NCBI GenBank assembly: GCA_029204225.1 | Contig: CM055103.1 | Coordinates: 52,605,145-52,669,144 of the forward strand | Source: Diphasiastrum complanatum | Taxonomy: Eukaryota; Streptophyta; Lycopodiopsida; Lycopodiales; Lycopodiaceae | Length of the DNA: 64,000 nucleotides | Direction of reading: 5' to 3' | Shown: piece after piece, positions 10,849-20,474 of the stretch | Position numbering within the stretch: position 1 is the first letter of the stretch | Layout: each line of letters starts with the position of its first letter | Program-made: the position numbers and the translations under genes | The notes under the pieces: generated by a model | What the model was told of the DNA's origin: nothing | Seen by the model: the letters and a program-made list of their open reading frames with translations, nothing else | Databases searched by the model: none

Positions 10849-12974
10849 ATGGAACAGTCATTGTTAAAAGCTACAATCTGTAAATGCTTCAAACTATAGT
10901 AAATCAACATGAATAGATCTAGCATACCTTACTTTTGTAATGTTTGAAAAATCGCCCTGCCTCATATTTCACTATAGGCATACAATGATTTCAAAAGTTC
11001 TACTACTCCCGCTTCAGTTTTTGCATTGAGCACACCAAGATTTCCAGTCTTAAAGCTCTAGTCCCGGATTTTGGAACGAGCATGAAGACAAGTTATTACA
11101 TCTCATGCTTAACTAACTATTGTTTGAAGTTCAGCATACCAGTTAAACGTCGGGCAAGGCCGAAAACTCGGAAAATGGCGACCAGAGTTACCGGTTCACA
11201 TTCTCTCTCTAGTAACCTCTCTCTAAAGTGAAATTTCTTAAAGGGCCCATTTTGGGCCCATATTTCTCCTAATGAGTCAATTGATCTTGTGCATCGATTA
11301 TTGATCGAGTTTCGAGTTTTGATTCGAAGTCAAATTTTAAAACCTATTTGGAAAAGAGATTTGATTCATCATTGAGCTCCATCTTAGCATTGTCTATGGT
11401 ACAGTTCACTGACGAATATGTTCTACAATTCAAGTAGTATTTGGATAATTTGAAGGTTCAAATGTGAGAAACATTTACATCAAATCAGTAGAGCAAAACT
11501 CTGTTGAACTTCTAGATGATTAATTTTGATAGGAAGCATATGAAAGGTCAATAAAGTGATCTATTTGAGCCCCTTGTTTCTAAGGAGTCTGTATTTCACT
11601 AAGAGTTCTTCAAAACCTGATATTATTTCAATGTGTGAATTTGATATTTAACATTAAGGTGGTACTAGTTGCTTGCTCACTCAAATTATTGCACTAACAT
11701 GTGTGCCAAGTATTCAGCTTAGTAGCACGTAAGGATGTTTGCAAGTAAGTCCATATAATAAGACTCATGCAACATTTGATAGGTGAAAGAGAAATGGTAC
11801 CAATAAGTTGAAGTTTTACGATACTTGTGCATTTAACCTTCTTTCGTCAATTGAATGTTTTTCATAATAATGCTATATCACATGCATTGTCATCAACCCT
11901 CTTTAAACATAGAGGTGAGGGTATACTCATTTGAGGTTAAAACAGACCTTTTGAGCTAGGACTAAATCATAATTGCAATACTTAGACCACCCTGCCCAGG
12001 CCAACTGCCAAGTGTTGAGGTGAACACCCGAACACCTAGCAAACAAGGTGAGTTGGATTCTCGAGTAGGGTGAGAAAAGTAAACGAGCACTCAACTTAAG
12101 AAACATATTATCAAGTGAACTTGAGCCTTAATTGCCTGAACCACCCATGCTATGAATCGTTGGTTCTCAATTGATATTTGGAACCTCATATCTCTCGCAA
12201 GAGTAACATCCCACTATAATTGGAGCTGTATTTGATGGAGCACTTTATGAAATAAAATGCACCCCTACGACTTAAAAATAGAACATGCCAAAAAAAAACA
12301 TAGGCAATCATGCACTGACACGCAAAGACCATAATTTATTCCCTCATGACATAAGAAGCTGAACTTTATGAGGCAAATCTCACTAGCTTGGATGAATATC
12401 TAACGTGACTATGCCCTTGTAAAGACATTTTCTGATAAAGCCTCAATAACATTGGATTCCATAGGCATCTTTTGACAAAATCTAATTTACTTTTACGGGA
12501 AAAACTTGATAGGAGTCAGGGATACCATAAGGAAAAATCAGTTGAGAATGATGATGAGCTAGTCATGTAAACAAGATTGGATCTAGACTTTATGTAGTTG
12601 TGAATGAAATCAAGGATGTCATTTGCACGAATAATTGGGAGAAGCTAGAAGAGGAACATCATCTTGCATACAAGAAAACCATAAATAGAAAGGGCGAATG
12701 CATATTCCAGGTCATTGAAAGAACTCAATTCTACAACTTTGATACTCATACAGCACTGGTTCTTATGGTAGGCATTTGAAATATGAACTTTATATAAATC
12801 TCTTATCTTTATATGGGGGCCGCGTGTAGAGTGGGGCAGAACTCCCCTACAACATGCAGGGGTAGGGAAAATATTCTTCAAGTTCACTTTTCAGATCTGA
12901 TTTTTTGATTTACAGGTCTGAAAGACAGAACTTCAAAATGAAAATCAGAACTTCAAAGTCCGATGCACTTCCAT
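10849..12974. other. Non-coding part of the 4-kb block
   Basis: AT-rich sequence without a supported gene. It contains a short palindromic GGGCCCATTTTGGGCCCA near 11244-11262. Sequence is preserved in the second copy at 26719-28844, as expected for a recent duplicate rather than for constraint. Confidence 0.5.
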
Positions 12975-13450
12975 TGATACGCCCCAAGCGTGAATAGCAA
13001 TACTCTAGTTGAACTCTGAAAGAAACTAAGCTAGAGAGTTAGAGAAGTCTTTCATGGTCAGCGATTTATACTAAGCAATTAACGTGTATACAGTAGGACA
13101 CCTAATCAGGTCACAGTCGCATTTGGTAAATAGTTGTAATGTGCTGGCATCCATCCAGTTAGGACTTCCTGGAAATTTACTTGTAAAGTGGTTAGGGCAA
13201 GTCTTTAGCTTCATATCAAGTGGAACAATAACTGTCGTTCTTCGACATGTTCGAGTTCTTCGACTTTCATCGACATCGTCGATAGGTCGGATGATGTCTG
13301 ATATGTCGGAACCACCTGTTGAGCAATTCCTGAGTATTTCTACAGACTATGTAGAAACATGAATAAAATTGCAGAACTGGATAATGAAGTGGATGAAGAT
13401 TAAAGATCGATTATTCAGATGAATCACTCTAATAGTAGAACAATCCAACA
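12975..13450 (-). mobile_element. Copia LTR of a second family, copy I
   Basis: A 476-bp LTR with TGATACGCCC and CAATCCAACA ends. On minus it is preceded by the tract TTGAGGGGGAG and starts TGTTGGATTG. The polyprotein end lies immediately outside (13555-13457: NIFTKALSLDAHRMF... to a stop). A TATAAATC box lies about 13065 on the minus strand. The same LTR is at 28845-29320. Confidence 0.75.
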
Positions 13451-13559
13451 CTCCCCCTCAATCTAAATCAATGAATTCTTTGACTTTCAAACTTAGTTCT
13501 ACACAAAACATTCTGTGTGCATCCAAGCTTAGTGCTTTAGTGAAAATATTTGTTGTCAT

Positions 13560-13919
13560 ATATTGCAGTGCATCGAGCTGTAGGTGAGGCCTTGCGGTTC
13601 TTCCCTAGAAGTTTTCCTTCGCTTTGTTGTGAACCATAAGTTAGGCCTTGCGGTTCTTCCCTCGGCAGTTTTTCTTCGTTTCATAATGAACCATACATGA
13701 GGCCTAGGAATTTCTCCCTTGCGATTTTCCTTCGTTTCGTAGTGAACTGTAGGTGAGCCCTAGCAGTTTCTCCCTAGCGGTTTGTCTTCAGTGGCTTCAC
13801 TGAGCCTACGGTTTGGTTGCTTGTTGGTCTCCACAACTTTGACTTTGTGGTTGCCTTCGGTGGCTTTGTTGTTTGCCTTGTGGTTGCCTTCGATGACTTC
13901 ACTAAAGTCGTTTGGCGGG
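13560..13919. repeat. Minisatellite, about 58-bp units, copy I
   Basis: At least four degenerate units follow a GTAGGTGAGGCC-TTGCGGTT-CTTCCC...TTCGTTTCGTAGTGAACC pattern. They pass into shorter units built on TTGCCTTCGGTGGCTTCAC. The array is longer in copy II (29430-29960). It lies where a copia polyprotein end should continue, so it probably arose inside the element. Confidence 0.7.
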
Positions 13920-14703
13920 GCTTATCATTATGTACATCGTCAACACCATGGAGAAGATCATCATCATCAAAATCAATTATATCCGAAAATTCATTAAGCT
14001 CTTTGTTCAAAATGTAAAGAGTCTTAGATTCAGTGAAGTAAAAAAGATCCGATATATCCAATATTGTAAAAAAGGAATTATTATCTATATTATAAGTAGG
14101 CAAATTGATCAAAGATTTATCAGAAGGAGAAAGGGTAGTGGGTGTTCTAGGGCCTATAAAAGTAGCCCTATTTTGAGTAAAATCAAAATCAAAACAATTA
14201 TCTAAATTTACACTCGTATCAATAAAAAAAGTATATATATCTACAGTCTTTCACTTTTCAGACTTTGTACCACTAGAAGAAGCTGCTTCAGAAGTGGAGA
14301 GCACAACCTCTGAATCGTCAAAAATGTTTAACAAAAGGAAAAAAACAAAAGCAGACTGAAAATCAACAAATCTACATTTTTTATTATCAATTGGGCACTC
14401 ATCTACAGACTTGAAATCATTATGTAACTTGGTAAACATTCTGTCAAGCTTAGCTTTATTGATATGCTTGTCGAGTGCCACTAGGTCTTGATAATGAATC
14501 ATGTCCTTATTATGAGATCTGAATAGCAGAGTACTGAGTAGGGACTTAAATTTGAGATATATCTCAGAAAATGCCTCCACACCAGGGCCCTCAGTTATAG
14601 AAGGTAGAAGAAAAGGAGAAAAAAGAGATTTGAAATAGTCCAACCTATCAGTAGTACCAAATTCATTAAAAAAAAAAAGCAAACTGGATTCAAAATTAGA
14701 CAT
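13920..14703 (-). pseudogene. ORFX: unknown partner gene of H3-Ulp1
   Basis: The gene starts at the ATG at 14703 (MSNFESSLLFFFNEFGTT) and reads 150 codons to a TGA at 14253-14251. It continues in the same frame for another 110 codons (TVDIYTFFIDTSVNLDN ... ELNEFSDIIDFDDDD) until cut at 13920 by the 4-kb block. The protein is Phe/Leu-rich N-terminally and Asp-rich C-terminally; no family is recognised. The first 35 residues align with a second ORF at 62353 (F-D/E-S-x-L ... YF/Y-K-x-x-F). It is transcribed divergently from the H3-Ulp1 fusion. The longer ORF from 15087 is rejected because its first 128 codons are the promoter/leader. Confidence 0.6.
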
Positions 14704-15581
14704 TTTAAACAAAAATAACAGTTCAACTAAAGTTCCAAATATTGCTCTTAGGCGCACACCACAGGTCAGACAAGCACGACAAGGCAAATTGCGCTCGAGA
14801 GAGATATTTGAAATTGGAGTATCGGATCCAAGCAAAAGAACACCGAGTAGAAAAGAAAAGGGATGCGAAGCGCGCTTGAATGCGATACCGGACGATGCAG
14901 TATCGTATCCATGCGCATAATAATGAGCGAAAGGTAATGAGAGCAAGCGGCGCGCTTGAAATCGATATCCGAGAAAGCAATCGTAAATTTGCATGAAAAT
15001 CCGGGCCGAAAAAGACCTATTTATAAAAAAAAATTTGCACATGTCGAGGAGTGTCGAAGGAACACGTGTCGAATTGTGATTGGTCAAAAATAAATGCGTT
15101 GTACCTAGAATGATTGATCTGACATCTGTATATCGGATTCACGCACGTGTCTCAGCCCACGTGGCCTCATAATTGGGTCATCATTGTTAGTACGGACATT
15201 CCACGTGGACCAATAATCTGACGACACGTGTCTTCATCGTCTTTTCACAAGTGCAAAAATTTTGTATATATAAGTCCTCGGAATTTTTGTTTTTTTTCAA
15301 AAAATTTTTGCTTTTAGCTCCCGATATCGCTTTCAAGCGCACTCTTTCAACGTTCAAGCTTGCGCCCTCTCACAGTCTGCTTGAGTCTGATACCGCTGGT
15401 TGTGCAATATCACTTTCGATAGCACATCTCTTTTCTTCAAAATAATCTGTCTAGACCTTGCACTTGGAACCGATATTCAGTTCTGGTATCAATCTCAAGC
15501 GCCCTTTCATCGCATATTTTTTTGTTTTCATCCACTTTTGTTTTGTTCAAACTTCTTTTTGTTAATTTTTTTCTTCTGAGA
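14704..15581. promoter_or_regulatory. Mirror-image bidirectional promoter with G-boxes
   Basis: The space between ORFX and H3-Ulp1 has two core-promoter halves facing outward. Each reads GACACGTGT or ACACGTGTC, then CA-A/T-GTGCAAA with a T-run, then a TATA-type box (TATAAATA on minus near 15021, TATATATAA on plus near 15265), then GATATCG-TTTCAAGCGC about 60-100 bases on. Five CACGTG motifs occur at about 15063, 15144, 15158, 15202 and 15225. Such G-boxes are bound by bZIP/bHLH factors. The same module occurs twice upstream of copy 3 (19163-19665). Confidence 0.7.
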
Positions 15582-17666
15582 ATGACCACGACCAAATCCA
15601 TCGCCCGTGCCATCACCATTGTACAACCATCCCATTCCCGTGTTCCCCCTGGTACTGGCCGTAGGCATGGCAGGAAGGAGGTCTGGCTGAGAGAGATCAG
15701 AAAACTCCAGAGATCAACTGAATTGTTGATCCCTAGAGCTCCATTCGGCCGATCTGTTCGGAATGTCACTCTGTCACTTGGGCTAAATGTTTGTTTTGCC
15801 GTGACAGCCATGCAGGTCTTACAGGGTGCTGCAGAAGATTTTTTGTCCCAGTTTTTGGAGGATACTTGTCTTTTGACAGTGCATGGTAAGTGTGTCACCA
15901 TCATGCCAAAGGATTTCGTCATTCTCAAAAGGCTTCGGGACAGATATTCCGGTCTGTAGGTTGATAATGCCAGCACCTCCAGAGACCTGCCTTTGGATAG
16001 AACCAACGTGCCTACTACCTCTAGGAGGAAGAGAAAGCAGCCTGTCCCCAAGAAGGCTGTATCTCGAAGGCCAGCTACTTCCCTTCCTCCTAGACGTATC
16101 TCAGCCAAAAGACCCCGTGTCTTCTTGAGCTCTGAGTCAGATGTTGGAGAATCTGACTCAGATCGAGAATTCTCATCCCTTCCTTCTCTTGTTAATCGTC
16201 TAGCTCCTCAACAGGTTTCATCACCAAAAGTGTTGATTACCCAAGAGGAGCTAGACAAAATAATAGAGAAATCTGTAAATATTGTTTCCGCTTCTGTTTC
16301 TGCTCCTATACATAATCCTTTTGTGAGAATTCCATACGATGCAGCCCAGGTTTTTTTTTATTCTGACCATTATAATCAATACGAGGCCTACCTAGCTAAC
16401 AAAATTGATCTTCTCGGCAACTTTTTTGATTTTTTTCTTCCAGATACATGTAGAAGCTTTAGATTAGGTCCCAAATTTTGTGCCGTGCTAAAAGATAAAA
16501 CCTCATAAATTTCAGATGCAATAATAGAGGCCGTTGTTTCTTTTTTGCTAAATAGTATTAGTTTCGATTCCCATGGTACAGTTTTTGTAGTTAGTCCATT
16601 TTTCATGGGAGCGGTAAAGACGAAAGAAGCCGGTTTTGAGAAGGCTATCTATTTCATCGAGTGTAGTCCTATGTGCGAAATTCTATTTGATTCCATATGA
16701 AAATAAGTAAGGATTGCTCTTTTGTTTTTGTTGCTTTAATCTGGATTGTTGCATGCTTCATTGCTTTAATAAGAACGGAATTTTTTCATAAATATGAATT
16801 TATCGATATTTGTATTTTGGTTCTTGCAGTCGGCATTGGAACCTGAACATTCTTTTTTTAAAGATAAATAAGAAGGGAGTATCAAATTTTCTATGTGTAA
16901 AATGAAGCTCAACTACAAATACACATAGAGAATTTGATTCTCTACTTCATGATGTTGTTCGGGAAATACCGACAATGGCAACTTGAATTGGAGAGCTAAC
17001 CATTAAATCTCTCAAGGTATATTCAATTTATCTCTGATATGCATGTATTCCTTTTTTAATTCAAATGTATCATTCGTAGCATAAATAAAATTTCTATCAT
17101 TATATTACTAATTGTTGTTCTATATATGCAGCGTGTACAACAACAAGACCCTTTTAGTTGTGCATGGTTCGTCTTGTACAATAGAAGCTATTTTTTGAAT
17201 GGTGTAATTTATAAATGGATGTAGATATTGAAAAGGTGATATTCTACTCATTCGTAGTTCATTTCATTCTGATTCATATTTTATTACTATCATTGTTTGT
17301 AATTTGTTGATTCTGGTGTTTTGTGATGACAGTTCACTCTTGAGCCGTATACTCCTGATGATGTATATAGATTTCGGCAAGAGTTGATCAGAACCTATGC
17401 CCAGTACGGTATAAGCATTGCACCTGCAATCGAGGGCCCTCAAAAGGAAGTTGCTCCTGTCTTAACAGCCTTTCATGTTGTTCAGTGCTATGGTGGAATC
17501 CGGAAGAATCCATTCTTTGCTTGAGAAAGAGGGTATTGATATCACCTCTAATCTTCCACCTAAACTGGATGGTTTTAAAATGAATCATAGAAGAAAATAC
17601 AAGAAGCCAAAAGTGATCTCGTGGAGCGGTTCTTGTATTGCAGAAGACCAATATCCAAATGAATGA
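15582..17666 (+). pseudogene. Histone H3-Ulp1 protease fusion, copy 1
   Basis: Exon 1 (15582-16706) starts MTTTKSIARA. Residues 34-120 are an H3 fold without gaps against canonical H3: LREIRKLQRSTELLI, FLEDTCLLTVHGK, VTIMPKD. After a TAG at 15957 the frame continues through a basic linker (RRKRKQ) and an acidic Ser stretch into a Ulp1 domain ending FVVSPFFMG...YFIECSP. Exon 2 (16830-17016) has the catalytic His (HW, 16834), exon 3 (17132-17235) has QQQDPFSCAW with Cys at 17159, and exon 4 (17333 onward) has RFRQELI; a likely C-terminus follows in a shifted frame to 17666. Lesions: TAG 15957, TAA 16506 (Tyr in copy 2), a 1-base insertion near 16671, TGA in exon 2, TAG in exon 3. The first stop leaves a free 125-residue H3-like ORF. 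All introns are GT-AG. Confidence 0.85.
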
Positions 17667-17708
17667 CGTCCATGATGCCGACAAGGGCTCTCCACTATAT
17701 CAGAATTT

Positions 17709-19135
17709 TTGTATAGAATGTTAACTTGGTATCAGAGTCGATAGGCTATGGAGGAACGTGCACGATCGTAGCTCTTAGAAGAGCGGTTCCATCGATGGTA
17801 GCATCAGAACCGAGCAACGGTAAGGACGCCGTACGGAGTACAAGATGGTTCGGGGTGATTGGAGACACAAATCCCTTTGATTCAGTGCATACGAAGCCAA
17901 TTCATAGAATCAAAGTTAAGAAAATTCCATAGCAGACAGGCTATGAAGCAACCCAAAAGGAATACTGATAACGGGACCAATTCTGAGTGAATTATGAAGC
18001 AGTTTGTTGCAAACAATGATTGGCACAGGTTGTTGGACAGCCGAGGTAGCTGTGGAGGTTCAATTCTCAGTAATGATCAGAAGGCAGTTCCAAAGATATG
18101 CAACAAAGCTTAGACTTTGTAGACCGGGGTTTACAGAGCAAAAAGCTGGGATCTTTCTCTATAAGAGATTGCTTTTGTTACTGTAAGAAGCTACAGTAGG
18201 GTGCTAGAGCAGCTAGATGATGACTGCAAGAAGCTGTACTCAGCCGTGGAAGGATGGAGAAGCAATTGGCAATTCTCTGATGTAGTAAAATCATGGCTAG
18301 GGTTTATAGCTAAGAAATCATGGATCTTTCTCTATAGACAATGTTTTTTAGTGATGTAAAAGGCTGATGGAGGGCGCCCTAGTGCCATCAAGAATATCCC
18401 TAGTGGCCGTGGACAGCCATGGTGGAAGGAGGGCACTGGATCAGAATCTAGCAGGCAAGAAAAACCCTTGAAATCTATGGAAGTGATGGAACTTTATTTC
18501 TAGAGCACAGTTATGAGAACTGTAAAGTTCTATTGTATGTCACCCTAGTCCATAGAAGAGGATGTCAGAAGGCCGTGACCAGCCGTGTTGGCATGGAAGA
18601 GCCTGATCATGTTGTAGCTGCAGCCATAACCATAGCCAAGGGAGCAAACGAGAAGGAGAGCTCGCGGGTGAGCTTGCGCGACAAGTAGAATGAGGCCATA
18701 GTGGCCAAAAGGGCATAGTGCCTCTATGAGCAGGTTTCGGTGTGCGTGGAGGCCCACAGCCATCCGATCGAGGAGTCTATAGATCGAGGGTTGCGATTGT
18801 CTGAGTCTAAAACGAATTTGGGCCATTCGATAGACTTCGACTGTTGGATGAAAGAGAATAGGACCATGAAGTTTTGAAGGGAAGAAATTGGCTTGTTTTC
18901 ATTAAATGTTTTTCAAAAGGATGTGCTTGAAGGGGTTTGACTGGTGAAAGTCGTTTTGAAGGCCACAGTTTCTTTAGGATGAAGAACCAGCTCATTTTGA
19001 GAGTCATTTTCGTAAGGCCATTTTCGAACGGCCTAACTTTGGCTAGAAAGGGGCTTTTGGGGCCAAATAAGGGCCAAATTGGAGCTTGTAAAAGTCTATG
19101 TGAAGCTGACGGACAGAGCGGTGACATCGTCAAGG
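17709..19135 (+). mobile_element. Retroelement leader with primer-binding site
   Basis: TGGTATCAGAGTC at 17709 matches the initiator-Met-tRNA primer-binding site of plant LTR retrotransposons. It is followed by a gag-like start (MEERAR, 17748) that soon breaks, and by purine-rich, decayed sequence with repeated GGATCTTTCTCTATA words (18147, 18318). No LTR boundary could be defined upstream, and no RT or integrase follows. Confidence 0.5.
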
Positions 19136-19139
19136 GTGA

Positions 19140-19680
19140 AATGTATTTTCACACATGTGGAATCTGATCAATAGGACGTGTCATTTTTTGATTCGTTGAT
19201 GATTTTTGTCCATTCAGTTAATGATTGATGCGACAGTTGACACGTGCAGAATAACACGTGGTCCAATCGGATTCGTGCACGTGTCAATGCCCACGTGGCA
19301 TCAACAATGAGTCATTATGATGTGTACTGATTGACAGGTGGACCACTGACATGACACCGCGTGTTCTAAAAAATCCATCTATGATCGCAAATCTTAAGTT
19401 TTTTTCTCAGATATCCAAAAAAGTAGTATTAATCTCAAGCGCAGAGGTAAGATCAACACATGTCATTTTCTGATTGGTTTAAAATATTCCTCCGTACAAA
19501 AACTGATTGATGCGACATTTGTCACGTGCGGAATGACACGTGGCAAAATCTGATTTGGGCACATGGCAAAAACCCACGTGACCATCATCAATGAGTCATA
19601 ACTACTGTACAAACTAATACGTGGACCACTGAAATAGCGACACGTGTCCCATGTCAGTTTTCCACAAGTGCAAATTTTTT
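19140..19680 (+). promoter_or_regulatory. Two tandem G-box promoter modules (copy 3)
   Basis: Two related modules of about 210-250 bases (about 19163-19370 and 19455-19665) each hold four CACGTG motifs and the words TGATTGATGCGACA, CCCACGTG and AATGAGTCAT. The second ends GACACGTGTCCC...CACAAGTGCAAA followed by AATAAATA, as in the promoter of copy 1. Downstream leader words GATCTTCAAGTGC and GATACCGCGATATC follow. Confidence 0.7.
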
Positions 19681-19903
19681 TTAATAAATACCCCCACGTA
19701 GTTTTTATTTTTTCTCGCAAATTTTCAGTTTTTACATTCGAATATCGATCTTCAAGTGCATCCAATAGCCTCCTAGTACCCGCCAACGCCCCCGCACTTG
19801 AGACCGATACCGCGATATCTCCGATATTGCTTTTGAGCACGGAACTTCAACTCCTTTTTTTTATGTTAATAATCTTGCCCTCCAAACCGATACTCTCAGC
19901 ATG

Positions 19904-20474
19904 GTATTAGTATGGATTCGGAGGGACTCGTTTTTGTTGTGAGTCCATTTTTCATGGGTGTTGTGAAGGCAAAAGAGGCCAATTATGAAAAGGCTGTATA
20001 TTTCATCGATTGCAGTCCTGTGACCAAATTCTACTTGATTCCATACGAGAATAAGTCAGTTTTGCTTAATGCTATTGATTCCTTTTATTTTGATTACTAT
20101 GCTCATGTCAAAATAGATTATAATTTTCATTTTGCTTGTTGCAGTCTGCATTGGAGCCTGAATATTCTTTCAATAAAAATGAAAAAGGAGGGAATATCAA
20201 ATTTTCTATGTGTGAAAATAAACTCAACTGAAAATACACATAGAGAATTTGATTCTCTACTTCATGATGTCGTGTGTGGAATACCAACAACGGTGACTTC
20301 AATTGGAGAGATAACAACTAAATCTCTCAAGGTATATACAATTTATCTCTGATATGCATTTTTTTATTTTTTAAATCTATTTACATAGCATGAATAAATT
20401 ATAGGTCATAATTTTTATAATTTTTGTTGAATATCTGTAGTGTGAACAACAAAAGGATGCTTTTAGTTGTGCTT
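19904..20474 (+). pseudogene. H3-Ulp1 family copy 3, histone part deleted
   Basis: After a promoter and leader like those of copy 1, the sequence joins directly to the middle of the protease: GLVFVVSPFFMGVVKAKEA ... YFIDCSPVTKFYLIPYEN (exon end 20054). Exon 2 (20145-20331) has HWSLNILSIK (His at 20149) and KINST; exon 3 (20441 onward) has EQQKDAFSC (Cys at 20468). A TAA follows at 20474, where duplicon B begins, so the last exon is missing. The H3 domain, linker and first part of the protease are absent. Splice sites are intact and the remaining exons are open. Confidence 0.75.

Larger units (their letters stand above)
9917..13919. repeat. 4-kb mosaic block, copy I
   Basis: Positions 9917-13919 and 25787-29789 are almost identical (about 4.0 kb each, a handful of substitutions). 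They contain a copia RNase H end, an exon-like ORF, a second copia LTR and a minisatellite. Both ends are sharp: copy I runs into the ORFX gene at 13920, while copy II continues into more minisatellite. Confidence 0.95.

Noticed and set aside
14704-15087. N-terminal 128 codons of the ORF ending at 14251
   Set aside because: This part is the transcribed leader and promoter (repeats of GATATCG/CAAGCGC, TATA box). The homologous ORFX at 62353 starts at the position equivalent to 14703.
17709-17721. tRNA-like sequence TGGTATCAGAGTC
   Set aside because: Only the 3' complement of initiator tRNA is present, which is what a retrotransposon primer-binding site is; no cloverleaf can be formed.
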